Positions 44,636-53,091 of a stretch of DNA of 61,969 bases are shown here, one piece after another. The notes below the pieces were generated by a model. The model made no database searches, was not told the DNA's origin, and was given only the letters and a program-made list of their open reading frames with translations. The position numbers and the translations under genes are program-made. Numbering within the stretch: position 1 is the first letter of the stretch; every line of letters starts with the position of its first letter. The stretch comes from Pseudobdellovibrionaceae bacterium (GTDB taxonomy: Bacteria > Bdellovibrionota > Bdellovibrionia > Bdellovibrionales > Bdellovibrionaceae): assembly GCA_021731025.1 (NCBI GenBank), contig JAKFYD010000016.1:1-61969 (forward strand), in the 5' to 3' direction.

Positions 44636-44977
44636 ATGCACTTGGTACTGAAGAATCTATTTTTGTTTATTCTGGCCGTTCCTCTCTTAGGAGCGGCCTT
44701 TGCTCCTCACAAGCCTGAACGACACACCGTCGTGATCGAATCCATGAAATACGCGCCTTCAGAAATTCGCATCAGTGTGAACGATTCTGTTCGTTGGATG
44801 AACAAAGATTTAGTTCCCCACACTGTGACCAGTCTTGACAAAAAATTTGACTCAAAGGAAATTCCTTCCCATGGCCGGTGGACTTATGTTTTCCGCAAGC
44901 CTGGAACTTACCCCTATAAATGTGATTATCACCCCATGATGAGTGGGACAGTGATTGTTGAAGATCGAAAGCATTAA
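44636..44977 (+). CDS. Cupredoxin (plastocyanin/amicyanin-like)
   Basis: The 113-residue exported protein has a signal segment ending near AAFA. It has the type-1 copper fold: a His ligand in DLVPHTVTS and the loop CDYHPMMSG supplying Cys, His and Met. It should bind one copper in the periplasm for electron transfer or copper buffering. It follows the DUF4142 gene by 9 bases. The next HMA gene is 98 bases on, suggesting a periplasmic copper cluster. Confidence 0.87.
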   Translation: MHLVLKNLFLFILAVPLLGAAFAPHKPERHTVVIESMKYAPSEIRISVNDSVRWMNKDLVPHTVTSLDKKFDSKEIPSHGRWTYVFRKPGTYPYKCDYHPMMSGTVIVEDRKH

Positions 44978-45075
44978 ACCCCAGCCTTAAATTTACACCG
45001 TTCGGCATTAAATTTCAGATACACTTTGAGAAGGTTTCGGATTACTTTCAAAATTCATCGCTTAATGGAGGCTCT

Positions 45076-45375
45076 ATGTTAAAAAAGTTTTTCTTTTTTG
45101 GAATGCTCACTTTCACAGTTATTGCTGCAAAAGCGGCCGAACCCGAAGTCTACAATTATCAAATTAAAGGCATGAAATGCGGTGACTGCATTGAATCCGT
45201 CAAAAAAGCTGTCTGTGGTCTTAATGGTGTCGAGAAGTGTGACGTCACCGTCGGAAAAGCAACTTTAGAGGTTACACCTGGAACCAAAATGGATCAAAAA
45301 GCTATCGCTAAAGCCATCAAAGATGCTGGACACTATTCTGTTAAAAGTTACGAAAAAGTTGCAGTCAAAAAATAA
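45076..45375 (+). CDS. Periplasmic heavy-metal-associated (HMA) protein
   Basis: After a signal peptide (FFFFGMLTFTVIAAKA), the protein has one HMA domain with MKCGDC (GMxCxxC) and a second CGL...C pair (VCGLNGVEKCDV). HMA proteins bind Cu(I) or other soft metals. Being exported it resembles MerP-type scavengers. The CopA encoded at 31981 lacks an HMA domain, so this protein could be its periplasmic acceptor. The stop overlaps the next ATG (TAATG). Confidence 0.85.
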   Translation: MLKKFFFFGMLTFTVIAAKAAEPEVYNYQIKGMKCGDCIESVKKAVCGLNGVEKCDVTVGKATLEVTPGTKMDQKAIAKAIKDAGHYSVKSYEKVAVKK

Positions 45376-45908
45376 TGAAACTTTTTTGGATTGACCTTGA
45401 AATGACGGGCCTTGATATCGAAAAAGAAGTGATCATCGAGGCCGCGGCCATCATCACTGATTTGAATTTCGCGGAGCTTGCGACTTTCGAGGCCGTTGTT
45501 CGCCAGCCTCAAGAGTATTTGGACAATATGGACGCATGGAACACCGAGCATCACGGAAAATCAGGTTTAACGGCCAAAGTTCCTATGGGCATGGAGCCCA
45601 GCTATGTTGAAAATAAATTAATTGAGTTAGTCGATCGTTTCTTTCCAAGCCCCAATGACAGACCCGTGCTCGCGGGAAACTCTATTGCTCAAGATCGATT
45701 GTTCATTGATAAATATTTTAAAAACTTTTCGAAGCGACTTCACTACCGCGCTCTGGATGTCACATCTTGGAAAATTATCTTTCGTGAAAAGTACGGCCGC
45801 GAAATTAAAAAGACCAACCAGCACCGCGCTCTGGATGACATTCGCGAAAGCATTCAAGAGCTGCAGTATTACACCAGTTTTATTCAGATTCCCGAGGATT
45901 TGCGCTAA
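45375..45908 (+). CDS. orn: Oligoribonuclease
   Basis: The 177-residue DEDDh exonuclease starts FWIDLEMTGLD (Asp-x-Glu catalytic pair, residues 6-8) and has the later HRALDDIRESI motif with the conserved His and Asp. It degrades 2-5-nucleotide RNAs, finishing mRNA decay and clearing pGpG. The ATG overlaps the HMA stop, an unusual but plausible operon joint. Confidence 0.95.
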   Translation: MKLFWIDLEMTGLDIEKEVIIEAAAIITDLNFAELATFEAVVRQPQEYLDNMDAWNTEHHGKSGLTAKVPMGMEPSYVENKLIELVDRFFPSPNDRPVLAGNSIAQDRLFIDKYFKNFSKRLHYRALDVTSWKIIFREKYGREIKKTNQHRALDDIRESIQELQYYTSFIQIPEDLR

Positions 45909-45933
45909 TATTTTTGCCTTCCTGTTGAAGGGT

Positions 45934-47253
45934 ATGATGAAGAAAAAGTTGATGACCATTTTCTACTGCTTTTTAAGTTTGCTTTTAATCCCTATGAAAA
46001 TTTGGGCTAACGGAATTCATTTAATTGAAATTCGTGGAACCATTAATCCCGCAACTTCACATTATCTGACTCGAGCGATTAAAGAAGCAGAGACTGCCAA
46101 TTCCAGTTTTTTACTCATTGAACTGGACACACCCGGCGGACTTGTATCCAGTGTTCGCGAAATGGCACAAAGTATTGATCAGTCGAAAGTCCCCGTTCTT
46201 GTATTTACCATGCCTGCTGGAGCAGCAGCGACATCTGCGGGGGCCTTGCTGATGATTTCGTCTCATCTGGCCATCATGTCGCCAGGAACAAACATTGGCG
46301 CTGCTCATCCTGTGGGAGCTCAAGGCGAAGACATCAAAGGCACTATGGGTGAAAAGGCAGTGAATGATATTTCTGCTTTTGCAAGATCAATGGCAGAACT
46401 TCGAAACCGAAATCCAAAAGCCGCAAGCGAAGTCGTTTCAAAAAGTAACAGCTACACCGCCGAGGAAGCTTTAAAAGAACAGCTTATCGAGGTGATCGCT
46501 GCCGATCGGAATGCACTTTGGAAATCACTGAATGCCCGGCAAGTTCAGGTCGGCCCCAATAAAATAATTTTAAATACTGACCCTGCTCCGACGATTCATA
46601 TTCTCGAAATGTCTTTAGGCGAGAAAGTTCTTAATTTTTTATCGCATCCTAATATTGCCGCAATACTGATGTCTTTGGGACTTCTTTTGATTTACGCCGA
46701 ACTCTCTGCTCCGGGTATAGGTATTGGCGGAGTTTTGGGCGGGCTTTGCCTTTTTGTCGCTTTCATTGCTTTCCAATCAATTCCAATTTACCTGGGAGGG
46801 CTTATTCTTCTGGGATTGGGAGTCATTTTAATTATCGCCGAAATATTTATTCCAACCGCTGGCGCTCTGGGTGTCGGTGGCACCATCACTTTACTGTTTG
46901 GATTTCTTTGGGTGGTCGATCCGACGGGCACTGATTTAAGAATAAGTCCTTGGATCATTGGAGCCATCTGCGGAACCTTACTCTTGAGCATGACCTTGAT
47001 CAGCTTTGTCGTATCGCGGATTAGAAAACAATCGGAAGAGGCCTTAAAAAATGTTGGTGGCGGAGGCTTCGCCGGCATTCAAGGCTACAAAGGTCGCATT
47101 CAAACAGTTGCTTCGGATGGCAAATCAGGGCATGTCTTTATCAAAGGGGAACTTTGGAAATTTGTTTCAGTGGAACCTTTAAAAGAAAATGAAAAAGTTA
47201 TTGTTAGTGGATCTCGCGGTTTAATACTCGAAGTGATTCGAGACATGGAGTAG
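45934..47253 (+). CDS. NfeD family membrane serine protease
   Basis: From ATG 45934 (or 45937) after TTGAAGGG, the 439-residue protein has a signal peptide, a ClpP-like domain with GLVSSVREMAQSI, the GAAATSAGALLMISS catalytic serine region, then five membrane helices and a small cytoplasmic OB-like NfeD tail (GYKGRIQTVASDGKSGHV). NfeD and stomatin-type proteins work as a pair in membrane microdomains; the slipin gene starts 4 bases later. Confidence 0.9.
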   Translation: MMKKKLMTIFYCFLSLLLIPMKIWANGIHLIEIRGTINPATSHYLTRAIKEAETANSSFLLIELDTPGGLVSSVREMAQSIDQSKVPVLVFTMPAGAAATSAGALLMISSHLAIMSPGTNIGAAHPVGAQGEDIKGTMGEKAVNDISAFARSMAELRNRNPKAASEVVSKSNSYTAEEALKEQLIEVIAADRNALWKSLNARQVQVGPNKIILNTDPAPTIHILEMSLGEKVLNFLSHPNIAAILMSLGLLLIYAELSAPGIGIGGVLGGLCLFVAFIAFQSIPIYLGGLILLGLGVILIIAEIFIPTAGALGVGGTITLLFGFLWVVDPTGTDLRISPWIIGAICGTLLLSMTLISFVVSRIRKQSEEALKNVGGGGFAGIQGYKGRIQTVASDGKSGHVFIKGELWKFVSVEPLKENEKVIVSGSRGLILEVIRDME

Positions 47254-47256
47254 AAC

Positions 47257-48021
47257 ATGGAAAATTTAGGCATATCAATCCCTTTTAGTTTACTTATTTT
47301 TGTTTTTGTTGTCGTTTGGTTTTTGAGCCAAGCCGTTCGCATTCTTAAAGAGTACGAACGCGGAGTTGTTTTTCGCTTGGGACGTATTATCGCTGCAAAA
47401 GGCCCTGGGCTAATTATCTTAATTCCTGTATTAGACCGCATGGTGCGCGTTGATCTTCGAACAGTAACCATGGATGTTCCACCACAGGATATCATCACAA
47501 AAGATAACGTAACCATGAAGGTGAACGCTGTTGTTTTCTTCCGCGTTGTCGAGCCAACCCGATCAGTCATTGAGGTTGAAGATTATTACACTGCAACTTC
47601 ACAATTAGCACAGACCACGTTGCGCTCGGTTTTGGGTCAAGTTGATTTAGATACAGTTCTTGGCGAGCGAGATCGCTTAAATAAAAACTTGCAAGAAATT
47701 CTGGATTCACAAACTGATCCTTGGGGCGTGAAAGTCAGTCACGTGGAAATAAAAGGCGTCGATCTTCCTAGCGAAATGCAAAGAGCCATGGCTCGACAAG
47801 CCGAAGCTGAACGGGAAAGACGTGCTAAAATCATCGCTGCCGAAGGAGAAATGCAAGCCAGTCAGAAAATTTCCGAAGCCGCCGAAGTCCTATCGACAAA
47901 TCCCGTTTCCTTGCAATTGCGCTATCTGCAATCCATGATCGAAATGGCCAACGAGAGAACCTCGACAATCATTATTCCTTTCCCAATGGATATGATTAAA
48001 CCCTTCTTAAATAAAAACTAA
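47257..48021 (+). CDS. Slipin/stomatin-like SPFH protein
   Basis: An N-terminal membrane anchor ([18 protein letters not shown]) is followed by the SPFH domain ([13 protein letters not shown], then [24 protein letters not shown]) and a helical tail rich in [16 protein letters not shown]. This 254-residue protein is a typical slipin. It forms membrane scaffolds and partners the NfeD protease encoded just upstream. Confidence 0.92.
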   Translation: MENLGISIPFSLLIFVFVVVWFLSQAVRILKEYERGVVFRLGRIIAAKGPGLIILIPVLDRMVRVDLRTVTMDVPPQDIITKDNVTMKVNAVVFFRVVEPTRSVIEVEDYYTATSQLAQTTLRSVLGQVDLDTVLGERDRLNKNLQEILDSQTDPWGVKVSHVEIKGVDLPSEMQRAMARQAEAERERRAKIIAAEGEMQASQKISEAAEVLSTNPVSLQLRYLQSMIEMANERTSTIIIPFPMDMIKPFLNKN

Positions 48022-48028
48022 ACGGCAC

Positions 48029-48047
48029 CTGTCTAAAGTTTAGACAG
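48029..48047. terminator. Palindrome after slipin, possible terminator
   Basis: CTGTCTAAA (48029-48037) and TTTAGACAG (48039-48047) flank a single G. CTTATTTAAAT follows. It probably marks the end of the nfeD-slipin transcript, though the T-run is weak. The same gap has a second dyad (CACTTGG-T-CCAAGTG, 48101-48115) upstream of the lipoprotein gene. Confidence 0.4.
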
Positions 48048-48152
48048 CTTATTTAAATCCAAATCTAAATTAATGCATTTCTATGCTGTCCAAGCAATTG
48101 CACTTGGTCCAAGTGTAGAAATTTAAATGAATTTAATTTTTGGAGAAGTTCG

Positions 48153-49073
48153 ATGAAAACCATTAACAAAATAAGCATTATCTCTGTTTTAACAGTAGGA
48201 CTGGTTGTCGCAGCATGCGCTGAAAAAAGCTCAAAGGCCAAAAAGGATCAAGAAAAAAGCGGCGTCACTGAATTTGTTACGGAGCAAGTTGATCTCACGC
48301 CTCCACAAAAAATTGCTGCACAAGTGGAACTGACGGCTGAAGAAATGAATGAAGCTAAAGAGATCTATTCATTCATCAAGCTGACTACAGATAGCAAGAA
48401 TAAAATCCACAATTATATTCAGTTTAAAAACGATTCTGATTTTGAAAAAAGCCAAAAAGAGAAAAAGCTTTCACAAGCTTCTCCTGAGCTAAAGAATCTT
48501 ATTAAGTTGGTTGAAGAAAAGTGCAAAATCTCAAGCGCGGAGCTAGATCAAACCGATGCAATAATTGAAAATTCTATTTCGGGCGAAAACTGCCCAATTA
48601 ATGAAAAAGTGCAAAAAACAAAACTAGTCAAAGTCATTTATAGCGAGGGAAAACCTCAACAACACTCCCAGCTTTCAAGAACCTTTTCTTACAACGAAGA
48701 ATTGAATTATAATACGGACGATGTTGTTGCCATCACAAAAATCAAATCTCTTAAGGGTTCAATTGCTGGCACGATTAAAATTAGCGCGGCGAATACAGGT
48801 AAGCAAAGAAAGTCTTATACCCAAGGTGGGGGTAAAATCGAAGCCGTCTTTTCCGGCGACAAACCCCTTCTAATGAACATGAAGATACAAAGCTCATCCT
48901 CATACAATACAAATAATGAAATTGTTGACAGCAGGGATGAAGCCAAAGTTTCCTTAAGTACGAATAAAGAAGCGATTATCACTGTCATCAAAAAAACAAT
49001 CAACGCAGTTATTGTCTCTAAAAAGGTTTACATCAACGATAAAGAAATTGAGTCAGAAGTAGCTAAAAATTAA
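48153..49073 (+). CDS. Lipoprotein, unknown
   Basis: The lipobox VAAC (Cys22) predicts lipidation. The 306-residue mature sequence begins with a Lys/Ser linker and helical segments, then a beta-rich half. Three cysteines occur after the lipobox. GGAGAAG precedes the ATG. It converges with the 49063 gene, overlapping by 11 bases. Function unknown. Confidence 0.7.
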   Translation: MKTINKISIISVLTVGLVVAACAEKSSKAKKDQEKSGVTEFVTEQVDLTPPQKIAAQVELTAEEMNEAKEIYSFIKLTTDSKNKIHNYIQFKNDSDFEKSQKEKKLSQASPELKNLIKLVEEKCKISSAELDQTDAIIENSISGENCPINEKVQKTKLVKVIYSEGKPQQHSQLSRTFSYNEELNYNTDDVVAITKIKSLKGSIAGTIKISAANTGKQRKSYTQGGGKIEAVFSGDKPLLMNMKIQSSSSYNTNNEIVDSRDEAKVSLSTNKEAIITVIKKTINAVIVSKKVYINDKEIESEVAKN

Positions 49074-49566
49074 TCGGCTTACCGAGTGACTCTTGGGCTA
49101 GAAACTTAATGTAGACCCAGCTGGGAAATCGAATCAGCATATTTGCTGTGGCCACAAAACCGAAGACCCAATAGATGGGCATAAAATGCAATTGGTAGGC
49201 TAAAACAAAGCCGAGCAAAGCCAGAATTTCAAGACTAGCTAAACCTAAAAGAAAACCTGGTTGATAACTTTGAATCACTTGCTCTTTGCTCGTATTTGGA
49301 AGCTTTCTTAAACGCGATCGGAACAAAAATTTTGGCAACATTCGACTGATTGTCACCAGCACAAATCCAATGACCACAGAGATCGTAAAGTCTTTTCTCT
49401 GCATAATCTGAGAAAACTGAGTAACAAACTCTCCGCTGGGAGAGCTTGCGTTCAACAAGAAATAAAGAATTATTCCGTACAAGACAGCCGAAAAAACAAA
49501 AGCCCCCCAGATCAACTTTAGAGTAAAAAGCGCGTCGCTGCGGGGGCTAGTGATTTCAGATTGCAT
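49063..49566 (-). CDS. Four-helix membrane protein, unknown
   Basis: The 167-residue protein has about four hydrophobic helices (near 17-38, 58-77, 105-122, 127-146) and basic cytoplasmic loops (FRSRLRKL). Its ATG overlaps the stop of ahcY (one-base joint at 49566). It is the third gene of the map-ahcY unit. No family recognised. Confidence 0.65.
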   Translation of the reverse strand: MQSEITSPRSDALFTLKLIWGAFVFSAVLYGIILYFLLNASSPSGEFVTQFSQIMQRKDFTISVVIGFVLVTISRMLPKFLFRSRLRKLPNTSKEQVIQSYQPGFLLGLASLEILALLGFVLAYQLHFMPIYWVFGFVATANMLIRFPSWVYIKFLAQESLGKPINF

Positions 49567-50975
49567 TAGTAACGATAGTGCTCAGGTTTAAATGGACCTT
49601 CTGAGCTGAGACCAAGATATTTGGACTGCTTCGAGCTGAGTTTCGTCAACTTAACACCCAATTTATCCAAATGAAGTGCAGCCACTTTTTCGTCCAAGTG
49701 TTTAGGCAATCGATAAACTCCAATTTCTTGGTACATATCGCGATTTCGGAAAAGTTCGATTTGCGCCAACACTTGGTTGGTGAACGAATTCGACATGACA
49801 AAACTAGGATGGCCTGTGGCACAGCCTAAATTCACAAGACGACCTTGGGCTAAAATAATAATTTGGTTTCCACCTTTTAAAGTGTGGATATCAACTTGAG
49901 GTTTAACTTCACGTTTTTTTGAATTCTTATTTAACCAAGCCATGTCGATTTCAATGTCGAAGTGACCAATGTTACAAACGATAGAATTATTTTTCATTTT
50001 CGAGAAATGTTTATCCGTAATGATGTCACAGCAACCTGTTGCGGTAACAAAAATATCACCCATAGGAGCTGCTTCCTCCATTGTGGTCACTTCAAAACCT
50101 TCCATAGCTGCTTGCAAGGCACAGATTGGATCAATCTCAGTCACCAAAACGCGAGCTCCTAAACCTTTCATCGAGAAAGCACAGCCTTTACCCACATCGC
50201 CGTACCCCGCAACAACCACAACTTTACCAGCAATCATCACGTCAGTTGCGCGCTTGATTCCATCAGCTAAAGATTCGCGGCAGCCGTAAAGATTATCAAA
50301 TTTTGATTTTGTGACAGAGTCATTGATGTTGATTGCAGGAACTTTTAATTTTCCTTGTTCAAGCATTGTCATCAGATTGTGCACGCCTGTTGTTGTCTCT
50401 TCAGAAAGACCAATGATTTTTTTAATTTCTTTAGCAAACTTTGGCAAATGCATCATGTTGGTCAGATCACCGCCATCATCTAAAATCATATTGTAGCCTT
50501 CGCTCCCCCAACCTGTGATCGTTTGCTCGATGCACCAGTTGAACTCTTCTTCGCTTTCGCCTTTCCATGCAAAAACAGGAATACCAGCTGCAGCCATTGC
50601 AACAGCTGCATGATCTTGCGTCGAAAAGATATTGCATGAAGACCAACGAATTTTTGCTCCAAGATGAATTAAAGTTTCAATCAAAACAGCTGTTTGAATT
50701 GTCATGTGCAAGCAACCAGCGATTTTTGCACCTTTCAAAGGTTGTTGTTTACCGTACTCTTTACGAAGAGCCATAAGTCCTGGCATTTCAACTTCGGCGA
50801 GCTTAATTTCTTCACGTCCCCATCGAGCCATATCTTCGAAGACTTTGGGATTTTCCATCGCTTCTTTACAAACTTTGTAGTCCACTTTAAGCGCCGGATT
50901 TTTGCTAAGACCTTTCATAGGTTGTTTGTTCATTTTCATATTGCTTTGCTTTCCATTAGTCGTTGTTTGTGCCAT
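49566..50975 (-). CDS. ahcY: S-adenosylhomocysteinase
   Basis: The 469-residue protein has the AdoHcy hydrolase core: [15 protein letters not shown], the NAD-binding [10 protein letters not shown], the substrate segment [13 protein letters not shown] and the C-terminal KPEHYRY. It splits S-adenosylhomocysteine to adenosine and homocysteine, relieving inhibition of methyltransferases. The first 30 residues are a Gln/Asn/Lys-rich extension not essential to the fold. The gene is 26 bases downstream of the methionine aminopeptidase gene. Confidence 0.96.
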   Translation of the reverse strand: MAQTTTNGKQSNMKMNKQPMKGLSKNPALKVDYKVCKEAMENPKVFEDMARWGREEIKLAEVEMPGLMALRKEYGKQQPLKGAKIAGCLHMTIQTAVLIETLIHLGAKIRWSSCNIFSTQDHAAVAMAAAGIPVFAWKGESEEEFNWCIEQTITGWGSEGYNMILDDGGDLTNMMHLPKFAKEIKKIIGLSEETTTGVHNLMTMLEQGKLKVPAININDSVTKSKFDNLYGCRESLADGIKRATDVMIAGKVVVVAGYGDVGKGCAFSMKGLGARVLVTEIDPICALQAAMEGFEVTTMEEAAPMGDIFVTATGCCDIITDKHFSKMKNNSIVCNIGHFDIEIDMAWLNKNSKKREVKPQVDIHTLKGGNQIIILAQGRLVNLGCATGHPSFVMSNSFTNQVLAQIELFRNRDMYQEIGVYRLPKHLDEKVAALHLDKLGVKLTKLSSKQSKYLGLSSEGPFKPEHYRY

Positions 50976-51001
50976 TTGTTCCTCGGGTTAATTTTCCGTT
51001 T

Positions 51002-51763
51002 TTAAATTAATGTTAAAATTTCGTAACCGGTTTCAGTCACCAATACGGTGTGCTCAAACTGGGCTGATAGCTTTCCATCACTCGTTTCGTAATATTTAAT
51101 GTTCGAGCTTGGAATTGCAAATTCTTTTACTTTTTCAGTACCTTCGTTAATCATGGGTTCAACCGTAATGCAATGATAAGGTATTAGGACATCGCCTTTT
51201 CCTTTTTTTCCTATCGAAGGGACAAAGGGCTCATCGTGAAAAGTTCTGCCTATTCCATGACCACCAATTTCTATAACTGAAGTATAGCCCTTGCGAGTCA
51301 CAAACTTATTGATGGCGAAGCCAATATCACCCGTCGTCCCCTTAGGTGTAATGGCTTCTATTCCTTTCATCATGGCTTCGTGAGCGGCTTCCACGAGTCT
51401 TCGGGCATCATCTGATACTTGACCAACCATAAAGGTTTTAGAGCTGTCTCCGTAGAAGCCATCGATTTTTGGAGTTACATCCACATTGATAATATCACCT
51501 TCTTTTAAAAGGGTCGAGTCAGGCACTCCGTGACAAACCACCTGATTGACCGAAGTGCAAACGGACTTGGGGAAACCATGATAGCCCAAAGGCGCGGGCG
51601 TTGCCCCTTTACTGAGGGTAAAGTCGTGCACCAATTGATCAATCTCATTCGTGGTGATTCCCGGTTTGATGTACTTTTCGATATAAATCAAAGTTTCTGC
51701 CGCTAAACGACAGGCCTTTTTCATTTTGACGATTTCATCGGGGTTTAGTGGTTTTATTGACAT
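51002..51763 (-). CDS. map: Methionine aminopeptidase type I
   Basis: The 253-residue protein has the metal-ligand pattern of MetAP-I: CHGVPDS (His), NVDVTPKIDGFYGDSSKTF (two Asp), GHGIGRTFHDEPFV (His), ITVEPMI (Glu) and QFEHTVLV (Glu). It removes N-terminal Met from new proteins. The gene heads the map-ahcY-49063 unit, separated by a terminator from the SWIB gene. Confidence 0.95.
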   Translation of the reverse strand: MSIKPLNPDEIVKMKKACRLAAETLIYIEKYIKPGITTNEIDQLVHDFTLSKGATPAPLGYHGFPKSVCTSVNQVVCHGVPDSTLLKEGDIINVDVTPKIDGFYGDSSKTFMVGQVSDDARRLVEAAHEAMMKGIEAITPKGTTGDIGFAINKFVTRKGYTSVIEIGGHGIGRTFHDEPFVPSIGKKGKGDVLIPYHCITVEPMINEGTEKVKEFAIPSSNIKYYETSDGKLSAQFEHTVLVTETGYEILTLI

Positions 51764-51789
51764 TCAAGCTCCCGATATAGCTGTAACAG

Positions 51790-51818
51790 AAAAAAAAGGC
51801 CCACTCAAGAGTGGGCCT
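51790..51818 (-). terminator. Strong terminator of the SWIB gene
   Basis: On the minus strand the arms 51809-51818 and 51797-51806 form a ten-base GC-rich stem, and eight or so T residues follow. It ends the SWIB transcript before the map promoter. Confidence 0.8.
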
Positions 51819-51845
51819 CTATAAAACAGTTCTATTATGTAAAAA

Positions 51846-52202
51846 CTATTTTAAGTGTTTGCTGATGAGTTTAGTCATCTCAAACATATTTACAGTTGCT
51901 TTACCAAAGATTGGTTTCAACTTGTCATCTGCATTGATGTTACGTCGGTTAGCTTTGTCTTGCAGATTGTTCTTTTTGATATAGGCCCAAAGTTTTTTAA
52001 CAACTTCAGTTCTTGGAACTGGAGAAGCTCCAATCACTGCAGCTAAAGTCGCACTTGGCGTCAATGCTTTCATGAAGGCTGCATTTGGTTTTCTTTTGCC
52101 GCCTGCTTTTTTAGCAGGAGCTTTTTTCGCAGTAGCTCTTTTAGGAGCTGCTTTTTTGGTTGTCTTTGCGGCTTTCTTTTTTGCTTTTTTCGTTTTAGCC
52201 AT
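51846..52202 (-). CDS. SWIB/MDM2-domain protein with H1-like basic tail
   Basis: The start at 52202 is fixed by GGAGGAAACG upstream; a longer ATG at 52241 lacks such a site. Residues 1-45 are mostly Lys and Ala (KKAKKKAAKTTKKAAPKR), like histone-H1 tails, and residues about 50-118 form a SWIB fold (PNAAFMKALTPSATLAAVIG, then the LWAYIKKNNLQD and IFGK segments). Similar proteins bind and compact DNA in Bdellovibrio and Chlamydia. It is divergent from the J-domain gene. Confidence 0.88.
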   Translation of the reverse strand: MAKTKKAKKKAAKTTKKAAPKRATAKKAPAKKAGGKRKPNAAFMKALTPSATLAAVIGASPVPRTEVVKKLWAYIKKNNLQDKANRRNINADDKLKPIFGKATVNMFEMTKLISKHLK

Positions 52203-52240
52203 ATTTTCGTTTCCTCCATCGGTAACGTTGTTAATTGCCA

Positions 52241-52954
52241 ATGAGCCCTAGTGTAACGACTTCTCTGGCTTTGTCCAAAAAAAAATGCAGTGAATTCACT
52301 TTTTTTTCATTTTTCCCTGATTTCTCGAGGGAAAATGACAATTTTGTTCGATTTCTCGAGGGAAACTACGGCGGAAGGTCTGTTTTTCCCTCGGAAAATG
52401 CATTCTCGACTCTCGAAAATCACGCTTTGACCGAAGAAGTGAGGGTGGAATCAAAGACTTCTTTTCAAGATATTCTAGAATCCAAACTGAGCGAAAACTC
52501 TGTTTTTCACTCGAGAACTCCTTCGGCTCCATCGTCTCAGGGCCTTGAACCTCTCCATTTGTCTTCTTTATTTGCTCTAAGACCCAGTAAGATTTCTGTG
52601 AATACACAGTCAAAAACACCCAAGGCCTACCAAAAATCGACCGGGCCTTTGTCGCAAACTGCTCACAATAAAAAGCTTATGACGGATCAAGTTCAAAAGT
52701 CCAAAGAGATTCCAAAACCAATTAAGGTAAGAACCCCGGGACCAAAGCATAAATTAACTGCAGTTCAACAATCCAGCGTCAGCTTTTTTGTCTCTCATCA
52801 AGCCGTCCTACCAGAAGACTTTCATCGGGATGAACTGAAGTTAGCTTATCGCCTTTTGGCGCTCAAGCTACACCCCGATCGCCAAGAAGGTTCGGCCATA
52901 GAATTCATTGAACTTAAATCTCACTACGAAATTCTCAAAAAACTTTTTGTTTAA
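52241..52954 (+). CDS. J-domain protein, C-terminal
   Basis: The 237-residue product has a poorly conserved, Ser-rich first 180 residues. A C-terminal J-domain follows: ELKLAYRLLALKLHPDRQEGS containing HPD, and a final HYEILKKLF helix. It would present clients to DnaK-type chaperones. The first 60 codons hold repeated CTCGAGGGAAA motifs, so a downstream start is possible. The start of the divergent SWIB gene lies 39 bases away. Confidence 0.75.
   Translation: MSPSVTTSLALSKKKCSEFTFFSFFPDFSRENDNFVRFLEGNYGGRSVFPSENAFSTLENHALTEEVRVESKTSFQDILESKLSENSVFHSRTPSAPSSQGLEPLHLSSLFALRPSKISVNTQSKTPKAYQKSTGPLSQTAHNKKLMTDQVQKSKEIPKPIKVRTPGPKHKLTAVQQSSVSFFVSHQAVLPEDFHRDELKLAYRLLALKLHPDRQEGSAIEFIELKSHYEILKKLFV
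52320..52393. repeat. CTCGAGGGAAA repeats in the 5' part of the J-domain gene
   Basis: ATTTCTCGAGGGAAA occurs twice directly (52320-52334, 52351-52365). Inverted relatives TTTTTCCCT (52311-52319) and TTTTTCCCTCGGAAAA (52383-52398) lie beside them. The cluster is dyad-rich and may bind a regulator, or reflect low-complexity coding. Confidence 0.5.
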
Positions 52955-52969
52955 AGATAAATAAACAGA

Positions 52970-53088
52970 GGCTTCTCTAAAAGCTTAAAGATCAAGGCCG
53001 CACGACTGAAGGCGACTGAGGCGTACGCATGTACGTCGCAGGGAGCCTGATGGAGGAGAACGCAGAGATTTAAGCTTTTAGAGAAGCC
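52970..53088. repeat. Large hairpin element between convergent genes
   Basis: Two perfect 20-base arms (52970-52989 and 53069-53088) enclose 79 bases with internal small dyads, including CGTAC-GCAT-GTACG (53022-53035). The element fits neatly between the stops of the J-domain gene and ettA. It resembles REP- or MITE-like intergenic elements that double as bidirectional terminators. No transposase is near. Confidence 0.6.
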
Positions 53089-53091
53089 GCG

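Noticed and set aside
50976-51001. SAH riboswitch before ahcY
   Set aside because: Only 26 bases separate it from the upstream gene, too short for the known riboswitch.
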